Part shown: positions 33,124-42,226 of the stretch, in pieces
Layout of the letters: the number at the start of each line of letters is the position of its first letter
How positions within the stretch are numbered: position 1 is the stretch's first letter
Source: Dyadobacter flavalbus
GTDB lineage: Bacteria > Bacteroidota > Bacteroidia > Cytophagales > Spirosomataceae
Assembly: GCF_006149045.1 (NCBI RefSeq)
Contig: NZ_VBSN01000071.1
Coordinates: 62,001 to 126,000, forward strand
DNA: 64,000 bases
Direction: 5' to 3'
The notes under the pieces: generated by a model
What the model was told of the DNA's origin: nothing
Database searches by the model: none
Seen by the model: only the letters and a program-made list of their open reading frames with translations
Translations under genes and position numbers: made by a program

Positions 33124-34624
33124 AGATCTGGCTGGTAAGGTGCTGGCACAAATTGCCGATTGTTTTAACATTGAACCACACGGCATTCACATCCAGTAAT
33201 GTACCGTTTGTGATGTGGCCGAGGGCATAAAAATTCGGGTAGGGCTTGTTGTTTTTCACAATCTGCATGGTTTGCGCATGGATTTTGATTCCGCCCACCG
33301 GTTCCGGTTCTACAAGGCCGCTTTCCGCCAGTGCCGCCATGAGTTCCGACTTCATCATTTTTACCGAAGATGCCGGGCCCGTTGCATTGATGAGGAATTC
33401 TTCGGTTACAGTCTGTCCGTCGCCGTAGGTCAGTACAAATCCTTTTTCAGGATCGTGCGTTACATCTTTCAGTTCGGGAATGATTTTCAGCTGCTGATTG
33501 TCAAAAAGTCTGTCGATCCGTTCCGCATTGACCAAAGGCATACAATGCCTGTTGATGGCCCAGTAGCCGCCCAGCCATTTTTTGAACCTGATCCTTTCGG
33601 ATTCGTCCAGAGATTTCCACATTTCCGAGCTGGTATAGCGCAGTGCGTACGGAATGGCAATGAGCGCATCGCCGCCTTCCTGCGCGATTCTGATATCCTG
33701 TTTCAACAGCTCGCCAGCAGGTTTGCCGACACGTTCGGTTGCTTTCCAGTCGATTTTCCTGCCCGCGTAATCCTCTGCTTCCTGCATGAAAAGACGGAAC
33801 AGTTCCTTTACCTTGGGGTTACGGAGTTTACTGCGCTGGATCTGATGCAGGTTTTTAAGCGTGATAAATTTGCATTCATAAGATTCCGGATTCTCGGGCT
33901 GAACCCGTGGCAGCAATCCGTCGAGCGAGTAAAAGGTAATTTTTCCCTCATGCCCGTTATCGGCCAGCGTCATCAGTGCGTCAATGGCACTCAGGCTGGA
34001 CCCGAGTACGCCGACATTGGCTGTTTTGGGCACATTTTCAATGATGAGGCTGGATGGCCACGGAGACGGGAAGTAATTTTTCTTTTTCTCCAGATCCGGA
34101 TAATTGTTGGCAACCGGCGTACCCGGCGCCAGGATCAGATAGTTACACGAATGGGTTTTTTCTCCTGACAGGTGAACGGTAAAACCGTCTGCTGTTTTTT
34201 CAACTTTCAATGCACTGGCATGAATAATTTCGACCTGCATGCCTTCTGTTTGTGCCAGTTCAAAATAATGATCAAACTGTGATTTCAGATAGTCGCCGTA
34301 AAGCCGCCGGGTTGTAAAGGCTTCGTTGCGGCCATGATTGTCTACGAATTCATCTTCAACACTTTCGGCATTTTCGATCAGCCATTCGCTGAAATGCTGG
34401 GGTTCTGTATAATGAATTCCCATCAGATCGGCCTGCGTGTTGAGGATATGACCCGGTTGCCTTGTTCCGAAAGCAAGCCCTTTCCCGACTTCCTGATTTT
34501 CTTCAATAATGGTGATACTTACTTGGTGATGAAGTCCGGCGATCCGGAACTGAAGAAACAGCTCAATAAATGCTGAAATCCCGCATGCTCCGCCGCCAAT
34601 GATTGTAATGTTGTTTAAACTCAT
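33107..34624 (-). CDS. FAD/NAD(P)-binding protein (HI0933/NAD_binding_9-like)
   Basis: The 505-residue cytoplasmic protein starts with a dinucleotide-binding motif (ITIIGGGACGISAF, 6-19) followed by a second loop GKGLAFGTRQPGHILNTQA (about 48-66), then a central block GVLGSSLSAIDAL (about 200-212) of a second Rossmann site and a C-terminal INATGPAS (about 410-417). This is the plan of the FAD-NAD(P)-binding proteins of the NAD_binding_9 group. Its reaction is unknown. It overlaps the AEC transporter gene and is probably co-transcribed. Confidence 0.84.
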   Translation of the reverse strand: MSLNNITIIGGGACGISAFIELFLQFRIAGLHHQVSITIIEENQEVGKGLAFGTRQPGHILNTQADLMGIHYTEPQHFSEWLIENAESVEDEFVDNHGRNEAFTTRRLYGDYLKSQFDHYFELAQTEGMQVEIIHASALKVEKTADGFTVHLSGEKTHSCNYLILAPGTPVANNYPDLEKKKNYFPSPWPSSLIIENVPKTANVGVLGSSLSAIDALMTLADNGHEGKITFYSLDGLLPRVQPENPESYECKFITLKNLHQIQRSKLRNPKVKELFRLFMQEAEDYAGRKIDWKATERVGKPAGELLKQDIRIAQEGGDALIAIPYALRYTSSEMWKSLDESERIRFKKWLGGYWAINRHCMPLVNAERIDRLFDNQQLKIIPELKDVTHDPEKGFVLTYGDGQTVTEEFLINATGPASSVKMMKSELMAALAESGLVEPEPVGGIKIHAQTMQIVKNNKPYPNFYALGHITNGTLLDVNAVWFNVKTIGNLCQHLTSQIFEKAS

Positions 34625-34959
34625 TTAAGGATGGTAGTTAATACTGTTTCGTTTGCTGACATAAGTTACCGTTAGGCCTAAAACAATCATGCTTGCAAGC
34701 AGCGGACGGTGCAATTCGCTTAAAAGACCTGTTTTTTATTATCCGGCTGCATGGCTGATTCTCAATCATGTTCAAGCTTTTTTGGAGTTTTCCCGTGTCC
34801 GGAGTGTAGCGCATTTCCGAAGCAATGCCGTTTCTGTCAGTCTGGTTTTTACTCCTTTTTACAATCCGGAATTGAACCATCCGGATGCAGCAAAAATCCG
34901 CCGGTAATTTCATAACAATTGAATAATGCAGGCTTAACATCCGGTTCCGGATAGCCGGA
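34625..34959. other. Intergenic region before the SusC gene
   Basis: About 330 bases between divergent genes. There is no frame I would call coding and no long hairpin. The only signal is the -7 element at its right end (34960). Confidence 0.4.
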
Positions 34960-34967
34960 TAACTTTG
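34960..34967 (+). promoter_or_regulatory. -7 element (TAACTTTG) of the SusC-SusD-phosphodiesterase operon
   Basis: An exact TAnnTTTG match. The start of transcription would be near 34973, giving a leader of about 57 bases to the ATG at 35030. No clear -33 is visible. Confidence 0.45.
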
Positions 34968-35029
34968 AGGTTTTGAAAAATGTCAGGTCACTCGCGGTCC
35001 TGATAAGCTCACCTAACCTTTTTATCAAA

Positions 35030-38000
35030 ATGAAAGTACGTTTACTGCCAACATTCATGCTCTTGCTGGCCGGACTTTGCATGGCATTGCAGTTGTCTGC
35101 CCAATCCATTGCCGTAAGCGGTAAGGTTACCGCTGCCACCGGCGATGCGCTTCCCGGTGTAAGCATCCTGATCAAAGGAAGCAGTTCGGGAACAACCACG
35201 GACGCGGACGGCATGTACAGCCTCGCGGTGCCTTCCGGAGAATCAGTCCTCATTTATTCTGCCATCGGGTTTGTGTCGCAGGAAAAGGCCCTTGGCAACA
35301 AAAGCGTGATCAACGTTACACTGAACGAAGACACCAAAATCCTCAACGAAGTGGTTGTAACGGCCCTGGGAATTAAAAGGGAAGAAAAATCACTCGGTTT
35401 TGCCGCACAGACCATCAATGAAAATGCGGTGAAAGATGCCAAATCCAACAACTGGGTCAATACGCTTTCCGGCAAAGTCGCCGGGCTTAATATTCAAGGA
35501 GCCGGCGCAGGGCCGATGGGTTCTTCACGCATTACGCTGCGGGGCGAATCTTCATTGAACCTCGACAACAATCAGGCTTTGATCGTTGTGGACGGGGTTC
35601 CGGTAAGCAGCCGGATTACGGGAACAGGTTTCAATTCGCACCTTTCTGCGGACAGCCCGGTGGATTACGGTTCCAGCTTGTCGGACATCAACCCGGACGA
35701 CATCGAGAAAGTTACGGTACTGAAAGGCCCGGGCGCCACGGCATTGTACGGCAGCCGGGCAGCCGGCGGAGCCATTATCATCACGACGAAATCCGGTGTG
35801 CGTCAGGATAAAGGGATCGGCGTTACGGTCAATTCCAATTTCAGTTTCGAGCAGATCAACCGTTATCCGGATTATCAGTTTGAATACGGCGAAGGGCGGA
35901 GCAGCGCCTATTTTTCCTATCTCGACAGCGAGGACGGTCCCAATACTGCAACAACCGTAGCGGCGGGAAGGGCATGGGGACCCAAGTTCAACGGGCAGTC
36001 GTATTTCCAGTATAACCCGGACGCACCGGACGGCCGTCCGACGGTACGCACGCCGTGGGTAGCCAACAAAGATTACATTTCCGGTTTTTTCCAGACCGGA
36101 ACTACATTTTCCAACAGCGTTTCGGTAGAAGGCGGAGGCGAAAACGGATCTGCACGCCTGTCGCTGACGCACATGAAAAACAAATGGATCATTCCGAATA
36201 CAGGTTTCGAGCGGATCAATGCAGCACTTTCCGTCAACCAGAATGTGTCCAAAAGATTGAAAATAAACGGTAAAGCCAATTATACCAACAAAAAAAGCGA
36301 CAACCTGCCTATGGCGGGATACAACAATCAGTCGCTGATGTATTTCCTGATCCTGGGAACAGCACCCAACATCAAGCCGGAATGGTTTAAACCTTACTGG
36401 GAGCCGGGACTGGAAAATGTGAAGCAAAGAAATCCGTTCAACCCGACGCCGGACAATCCGTATCTGGGCATGTACGAAATGCTTAACAAGATGAACAAGC
36501 ACGGATTTATCGGCAACGTTTCGGCCACTTACGAAATTTCCAAAAAGCTTGACCTGCTCGTTCGTACCGGACTGGATATGGCTTTCGAGTTCCGCTCGCA
36601 ACAGCGTCCGTTCAGCATGACACGCTATCCGCGCGGCATGTACCGGGAACAGAATGTATTTACTTATGAGTCCAATACCGACTTTTTATTAACCTATAAA
36701 GATAAATTGGGCATTATTGACGTCACTGCTTCTGCCGGAGCCAACGCCATGCGCCAGTCTTACGATTTTGCAGGCATGTACGCAGACCAGCTTGCGCAGC
36801 CGGGCATTTACCAGATTTCCAACAGTCTGGATCAGGCCGTGGCTGATCCTTTGAAAACCAAAAAGGCGATCAACAGCATGTACGCGGCCGCGCAGTTTTC
36901 CTACGATGAAAAAATATTTGTGGACGTAACCGGCAGGAACGACTGGTCGAGCACGCTGCCTTACGGAAACAATTCCTTCTTTTATCCATCGGTCAGTTCG
37001 AGTTTCCTGCTGAACGAACTGTTTACACTTCCGCAGGCTGTTTCCTTTGCCAAGCTGCGTGCTTCCTGGGCGCAGGTCGGAAACGATACGCGGCCTTATC
37101 AGACGGCCCGTTACTATGACCGTATCTACGGAAACAGCTTTACCAATTCCTCCACGCTTTTCAATGCCGGCCTGAAACCCGAGATCACGGCAAGCTACGA
37201 ATTCGGGCTGGATGTACGTTTGCTCAAAAACCTTGTGGGCCTGGACCTTACTTACTATAACAACAACAGCCGCAACCAGATTCTGGCTATTCCGCTGGAC
37301 CCGGTTTCAGGTTATTCCAATGCACTCATCAATGCGGGATTGATCAACAGCCGCGGTGTGGAAATCAAGCTGACGGGCAAGCCGGTCACAACCAAAAATT
37401 TCAGCTGGAACACGACTTTGCTCTGGTCCAGAAACCGGAGTTATGTAAGAGAACTTGCGTCCGGCATTACGAATCAGGTGATTTATGCGCACAACACCAA
37501 CGTAAGCATTGAGGCACGCGTAGGCGGGCTGATGGGCGATATGTACGGCCGCGGTTTCCAACGCTCGCCGGACGGCCAGATCATTTATTCTTCGGTGGGG
37601 CTTCCTGCTGCACTGGACCCGGTTGCCAAAAAATGGGGCAATGCATTTGCCGACTGGAAAGCAAGTATATCCAATGAATTCACGATCCGGAACGTGCGTG
37701 TCAGTCTGTTGCTCGACGGGCAGAAAGGCGGCAGCATGTTTTCCCAGACCAACCACAAGAACAATACATTGGGCAAAACAAAAGTCACTTTGCCGGGCCG
37801 GGAAGATGGCATCATCGGGCAGGGCGTCGTGAAACAGCCGGACGGAAGCTTTACACCGAATACGGTAAAAGTGCCTGCAAGCTCTTATTACGACAATTAC
37901 TATCAGATCGCGAATGCCGAAACCAATATTTTCGATGCTTCTTTCCTGAAAATCCGTGAGTTAAGGGTGGAATTCAATTTGCCGCAGGCGCTGCTTACTA

Positions 38001-38182
38001 AAATCGGCGTACGCCAGACGAGCCTGGCGCTGTTCGGAAGAGACCTTTTCAACTTTACAAAATTCCCCGGTTTTGACCCCGAAGGCGGAAACCTCAATAA
38101 CGGTACGCTTACACCCGGCGTTGAGCTTGCGCAATTCCCTTCGACCCGAACCATGGGCATGAACTTAACCCTGAAATTTTAA
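35030..38182 (+). CDS. SusC-family TonB-linked outer-membrane transporter
   Basis: From the ATG at 35030 the product is 1050 residues with a signal peptide (MKVRLLPTFMLLLAGLCMALQLSA). The CarboxypepD_reg domain (about 24-105), SusC TonB box (LNEVVVTALGIKREEKSLGF), plug (GSSRITLRGESSL, VDGVPVSS, GATALYGSRAAGGAIIITTKSG, about 155-250) and long barrel to the C-terminus are all present. A TTG at 34973 lies inside the promoter and is rejected. SusC forms the gated channel for the substrate bound by SusD, encoded 12 bases downstream. The GDPD-phosphodiesterase gene completing the operon suggests phosphodiester or phospholipid-derived substrates. Confidence 0.93.
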   Translation: MKVRLLPTFMLLLAGLCMALQLSAQSIAVSGKVTAATGDALPGVSILIKGSSSGTTTDADGMYSLAVPSGESVLIYSAIGFVSQEKALGNKSVINVTLNEDTKILNEVVVTALGIKREEKSLGFAAQTINENAVKDAKSNNWVNTLSGKVAGLNIQGAGAGPMGSSRITLRGESSLNLDNNQALIVVDGVPVSSRITGTGFNSHLSADSPVDYGSSLSDINPDDIEKVTVLKGPGATALYGSRAAGGAIIITTKSGVRQDKGIGVTVNSNFSFEQINRYPDYQFEYGEGRSSAYFSYLDSEDGPNTATTVAAGRAWGPKFNGQSYFQYNPDAPDGRPTVRTPWVANKDYISGFFQTGTTFSNSVSVEGGGENGSARLSLTHMKNKWIIPNTGFERINAALSVNQNVSKRLKINGKANYTNKKSDNLPMAGYNNQSLMYFLILGTAPNIKPEWFKPYWEPGLENVKQRNPFNPTPDNPYLGMYEMLNKMNKHGFIGNVSATYEISKKLDLLVRTGLDMAFEFRSQQRPFSMTRYPRGMYREQNVFTYESNTDFLLTYKDKLGIIDVTASAGANAMRQSYDFAGMYADQLAQPGIYQISNSLDQAVADPLKTKKAINSMYAAAQFSYDEKIFVDVTGRNDWSSTLPYGNNSFFYPSVSSSFLLNELFTLPQAVSFAKLRASWAQVGNDTRPYQTARYYDRIYGNSFTNSSTLFNAGLKPEITASYEFGLDVRLLKNLVGLDLTYYNNNSRNQILAIPLDPVSGYSNALINAGLINSRGVEIKLTGKPVTTKNFSWNTTLLWSRNRSYVRELASGITNQVIYAHNTNVSIEARVGGLMGDMYGRGFQRSPDGQIIYSSVGLPAALDPVAKKWGNAFADWKASISNEFTIRNVRVSLLLDGQKGGSMFSQTNHKNNTLGKTKVTLPGREDGIIGQGVVKQPDGSFTPNTVKVPASSYYDNYYQIANAETNIFDASFLKIRELRVEFNLPQALLTKIGVRQTSLALFGRDLFNFTKFPGFDPEGGNLNNGTLTPGVELAQFPSTRTMGMNLTLKF

Positions 38183-38194
38183 ATCAAAAAGAAC

Positions 38195-39673
38195 ATGTTA
38201 AAGAAAGCCTATATTCCGATTTTATTCCTGCTCGCCGTTCTGACGTCCTGCACCAACGGTTTTGAAGAACTGAACACCGATCCCAACCGTCCGAAAGAAA
38301 TCACGCCGGGCGTTATGCTCGGGCAGCTGCAATATCAGATCGTGAACAGTACGGTCAATGCGAGCCGCAATTTTACACATGAACTCATGCAGGTGGATGC
38401 GCCGCGGGCAAGTGCAGGCGGCGGCGGTCTGCACCGCTATATTGTAAATCCCGGCAGCGGTGTATGGAACAATTTCTATTCGTATTTGAACGACATTGAA
38501 GATATTTACCTGATCGCCGACCGGCTCAATGAAAACAACTACAAAGCCATTTCACTGATTTACAAAACGTGGGCTTATTCCATCTTGACGGATCTTTACG
38601 GCGACGTACCTTATTCACAGGCCACGAAAGCCATTGAAGGAAATTTCAAGCCGACTTTTGACAAACAGAAGGATATTTACATCCAGCTTCTGAAAAACCT
38701 GGAAACGGCAAACGGATTGCTGGATGACAGCAAAGCACTGACCTACGGAGGCGATATGCTTTACAGCGCCAATGCCTTGTCGGGCGGTAAAAATCCGGGC
38801 ATTCTGAAATGGAAGAAGTTCTGCAACTCGCTGCGGCTGCGTTTGCTGCTGAGAATATCGAAAAGGGAAGGGGAAGTAAATGTAAAGGAGCAAATTAACG
38901 CCATTCTTGCCGATCCGGCTGCAAACCCCGTTTTTACATCCAATGCAGACGAGGCCATTTTCAGGTATCCGGGTACCTTTCCGTTTTTCAACCCGTTTTA
39001 CAATGCAAGGCAAGTAGACTGGCGTGACGGAAATTATTATACCAAATTTTTCATGGACCGCATGAATGCACTGAATGATCCGCGCCGTGCGGCATGGGCG
39101 ACGCAGGTGAAATCAGGTAATTCAGAAGTGTTTCAGGGAATTGAAAGCGGTTACCCGACTACAACGGAATATGCAGTAGGCAGCAATTCCAGCTATTCGG
39201 ATGCATTGAAAACGCTGCCGCAGCTGGGCGTCATGATGACGTGGGCAGAAGTGGAGTTCATTAAAGCCGAACTGGCCGTAAAAGGATACAACACCGGCTC
39301 GACGGCTGAAAAGCATTACGAATCAGGCATTGCGGCTTCGATGGCACAATGGGGTGTAACCATGCCCGCAGGATTTCTGGAGCAGCCCGAAATTTCATAC
39401 AATGCCTCGGCAACAGCGGATAAACAGCTGGAACAGATCATGCTGCAGAAGTATTACGCCTACTTTTTTGTAGATTACCAATCGTGGTTTGAAAAGCGCA
39501 GGACGGGTTACCCGGTACTGCCGCGGGGAGCCGGAATCCCTTCCGAAAACACATTTCCTTCCCGCGTTCCGTATCCTACATACTTGCAGTCTCTTAATCC
39601 CGAAGCACTGGCAGGAGCCGTAGCTTCCATGGGCGGTGACGACAGCAATATCAAGGTTTGGTGGGATAAATAA
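38195..39673 (+). CDS. SusD/RagB-family nutrient-binding outer-membrane lipoprotein
   Basis: The 492-residue protein begins with a lipoprotein signal (IPILFLLAVLTSC, C19) followed by TNGFEELNTDPNRP, the opening of the SusD-like 2 group. The TPR-like helical body holds YKAISLIYKTWAYSILTDLYGDVPYSQA (about 118-145), a recurrent SusD signature, and ends with IKVWWDK. It should cap the SusC barrel and bind the substrate at the cell surface. The start is the only good ATG after SusC. Confidence 0.93.
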   Translation: MLKKAYIPILFLLAVLTSCTNGFEELNTDPNRPKEITPGVMLGQLQYQIVNSTVNASRNFTHELMQVDAPRASAGGGGLHRYIVNPGSGVWNNFYSYLNDIEDIYLIADRLNENNYKAISLIYKTWAYSILTDLYGDVPYSQATKAIEGNFKPTFDKQKDIYIQLLKNLETANGLLDDSKALTYGGDMLYSANALSGGKNPGILKWKKFCNSLRLRLLLRISKREGEVNVKEQINAILADPAANPVFTSNADEAIFRYPGTFPFFNPFYNARQVDWRDGNYYTKFFMDRMNALNDPRRAAWATQVKSGNSEVFQGIESGYPTTTEYAVGSNSSYSDALKTLPQLGVMMTWAEVEFIKAELAVKGYNTGSTAEKHYESGIAASMAQWGVTMPAGFLEQPEISYNASATADKQLEQIMLQKYYAYFFVDYQSWFEKRRTGYPVLPRGAGIPSENTFPSRVPYPTYLQSLNPEALAGAVASMGGDDSNIKVWWDK

Positions 39674-39705
39674 TTTTTTCAGTTCATTTCAGATTTGGTT
39701 ACAAG

Positions 39706-42066
39706 ATGATATTTAAAAATAAAATAGCGGTTTGTACAATCCTTGTGCTTTGGGCTTTACAAACTGCAAATGTTGCACTGGCTCAAAAGAAGACCAATAT
39801 CAAAATGCCGGAACGCGGCCTGTGCGCACACCGGGGCTGCATGGACACGCATCCGGAAAACACATTGCCCGCTTTCCGGGAAGCTGTACGGCTTGGCGTG
39901 CAGATGATCGAGTTCGACATCCAGCTTACCAAAGACAGTATGATGGTGATCATGCATGACGATGCCGTAAACCGGACGACCAATGGGACCGGAAACGTTT
40001 CGGATCTCACATTTGCACAAATCCGGGCACTGGATGCAGGCATCAAAAAAGGGGAGAAGTTTAAAGGAACGCAAGTGCCGACCTTTGAAGAAACACTCGC
40101 CATGATGCCGGCAAATGTATGGCTCAACTGCCACCTGAAAGGCGACGAGGCAGTAGGTTCCAGGGCAGCTGCCGCGCTTGCGAAATCCGGCAGGATGCAT
40201 CAGGCATTTCTGACCTGCTCGGAAAAGGCAGCCGGGGCAGCACGTAAAATAGTCCCCGGCATCCTGATCTGCAACGGTGATAACAGCTACCGGAAAGATA
40301 CACCCCGATACGTTCAGGCAACGGTTGACATGAAAGCGGATTTTATCCAACTGCTGCGGCACGAACCGGGCGAGGACAGAAAAGGACCGATGAAATCTTT
40401 GAAGGACAACAACGTCAAAATCAATTATTTTTATGCCAAGTCCCCGGATGAACTCGGTTCACTCTATGCGGAAGGCGTTGATTTTGTACTCGTAAATAAC
40501 GTGGCGGATTTTATGCCGGAAGCTGAAAAGGTCGGTATCAAACGGGTTGTTCCAGGTTATGCCGGCGTAAGGCAGCCGGAACAGAAATCGGCTCAGGCGA
40601 AGACCGTTACAGCCAAAAACAAGACGCTTATTGTCTTTTTTGACGGGCTTCGTCCGGATTACATCACGCAGGAACTGATGCCCAATCTGTATGCATTCAG
40701 GCAGAAGGCATCTCAGGGGAAAAATCATCACAGCGTGTTCCCGACCGTCACGCGCGTAAATTCGGCATCCTATGCGACGGGCTCTTACCCGGGAACACAC
40801 GGGTTGCTGGGCAATTCCATCTATTTCCCGAAAGTAAGCGCGAACAAGGCAATCGGAACCACTTATGAAGAGCTGGTGAAAGTCCGGGAATCCGAATCCG
40901 GGAATTTGCTGACGGCCGTGTCGCTTGGCGAGGTGCTTGAAGCGGCAGGTGAGAAAATGATGGTTTTCAGTTCGGGAACGACGGGCCAGGCATTTTTACA
41001 AAATCACAAAGTCGGGAAAGGCGCGATTGTCAATCATGAACTGATCCTGCCGGAAACATTCAGAGAACAGGTTTTATCCGAAATCGGACCAATGCCGAAA
41101 GGTACCGGTGACGTTTATATCAAGCACAAATGGGTTGCGGATGCCTTGCTGCATTATGGTTTGAAAAAGGATGGACCGCTGGTGAGCGCCGTCTGGTTTT
41201 CAGATCCGGATGGCGCTGCGCACCGTTACGGCATTGGTTCGGAACAGGCCGTTGCTGCCATCAGCTATGTCGATGCGCAGTTTGGCAGAATTCTGGATTC
41301 GCTTGAAAGCCGCGGATTAAGGGAAAAATACAACATCCTTATTTCTACGGATCACGGCTTTGTAACGCATACCGGCAAGCAGAATCTCAGCGATTTGCTG
41401 ATCAGCAGTGGCCTGAAAAAAGATAAGGAATCGGACGACGTGGTGATTTCGGAAGGGGCTGTTTATGTAAAAAACCATGACAAAGAACGGATTAAAAAAA
41501 TCGTTGCCACGCTGCATCACACCGACTGGATCGGCGCTGTTTTTACAAAGCCTGAAAAGAAAGGAAGCATGAAGGGCTGGGCACCAGGCACCTTGTCGTT
41601 TGATGCCATTCACTACAATCATCCCGCCCGGAGCGGTGATATCCTTGTGGCGCCGAACTGGAATGATGACAAAAATGACAAAAGCTATGCAGGAACGGAC
41701 TTTTCAGGAGGCGTTGCCGGCCATGGCGGATCAAGTCCTTATGAAATCAATATTGCCCTGCTTGCAGACGGCCCAGATTTCAAAGATGCATGGACAAGTG
41801 AACTGCCCACTTCAAACGTGGACATTGTGCCTACCGTTCTGGCGCTTTATGGCCTGCCCGTTCCGCCGCAAATGGACGGCCGCGTACTGGCAGAATATTT
41901 TGAAAACAAACCGTCAAAGACGGGCAATGCCAAAAAAGAAGTCGTGCAAACGCATGTACAATATCCGTGGGGAACATACAGACTAAGTCTCGAACTATCC
42001 GTTCTGGGCAAGTACAGCTATGTCAATTTCACAAAAACGGAGCGGATCGTGAAGGATAGCAGGTGA
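39706..42066 (+). CDS. Secreted fusion of glycerophosphodiester phosphodiesterase and type I phosphodiesterase/NPP domains
   Basis: The 786-residue protein has a signal peptide (cleavage near ALA, 26), then a GDPD domain (about 36-285) with HRG at 42-44, E51 in PENT, E69/D71 in EFDIQ and H84 in MHDDAVNRTT. A second domain (about 300-760) is of the type I phosphodiesterase/nucleotide pyrophosphatase (ENPP) type: metal ligand D313 in FFDGLRPDY, probable nucleophile T349 in PTVTRVN, D500/H506 in DPDGAAH, D549/H550 in STDHGF and H673 in AGHGGSS. Both active sites look complete. GDPD frees glycerol phosphate from phosphodiesters; NPP-type enzymes split phosphodiesters and nucleotide pyrophosphates. 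It is the third gene of a SusC-SusD operon, so the released products may be imported by that pair. Confidence 0.9.
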   Translation: MIFKNKIAVCTILVLWALQTANVALAQKKTNIKMPERGLCAHRGCMDTHPENTLPAFREAVRLGVQMIEFDIQLTKDSMMVIMHDDAVNRTTNGTGNVSDLTFAQIRALDAGIKKGEKFKGTQVPTFEETLAMMPANVWLNCHLKGDEAVGSRAAAALAKSGRMHQAFLTCSEKAAGAARKIVPGILICNGDNSYRKDTPRYVQATVDMKADFIQLLRHEPGEDRKGPMKSLKDNNVKINYFYAKSPDELGSLYAEGVDFVLVNNVADFMPEAEKVGIKRVVPGYAGVRQPEQKSAQAKTVTAKNKTLIVFFDGLRPDYITQELMPNLYAFRQKASQGKNHHSVFPTVTRVNSASYATGSYPGTHGLLGNSIYFPKVSANKAIGTTYEELVKVRESESGNLLTAVSLGEVLEAAGEKMMVFSSGTTGQAFLQNHKVGKGAIVNHELILPETFREQVLSEIGPMPKGTGDVYIKHKWVADALLHYGLKKDGPLVSAVWFSDPDGAAHRYGIGSEQAVAAISYVDAQFGRILDSLESRGLREKYNILISTDHGFVTHTGKQNLSDLLISSGLKKDKESDDVVISEGAVYVKNHDKERIKKIVATLHHTDWIGAVFTKPEKKGSMKGWAPGTLSFDAIHYNHPARSGDILVAPNWNDDKNDKSYAGTDFSGGVAGHGGSSPYEINIALLADGPDFKDAWTSELPTSNVDIVPTVLALYGLPVPPQMDGRVLAEYFENKPSKTGNAKKEVVQTHVQYPWGTYRLSLELSVLGKYSYVNFTKTERIVKDSR

Positions 42067-42225
42067 GAAGGAGGAGGGTGAGAAGGAGGAGGGAGGAAAG
42101 GAGAGAGGAAGGAAAGGTTAGAGGGAGGAAAACTTTGTCCTTCCTCCTTCCAACCTTTCTTCCTTTTCCTTCCTTCCTTTTCCTTCCTTCCTTTTCCTTC
42201 CTTCCCTTCTCCTTCCTCCCTTCAT
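42065..42225. terminator. Long purine/pyrimidine hairpin between convergent genes
   Basis: The plus strand is nearly pure A/G from 42065 to 42132, then nearly pure C/T to 42225. The arms pair across a 10-base loop: 42121-42130 with 42141-42150 (10 bp, one G-T), 42111-42119 with 42152-42160 and, less perfectly, 42101-42110 with 42161-42170. This imperfect hairpin of about 30 bp lies between the phosphodiesterase (+) and the permease (-) and would fold in transcripts from either side, so I read it as a probable bidirectional terminator. Its low complexity also makes it a slippage-prone repeat. Confidence 0.6.
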
Positions 42226-42226
42226 A

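Noticed and set aside
34973..35029. TTG start of the first SusC
   Set aside because: It is at the predicted transcription start, and the signal peptide begins at the ATG at 35030.
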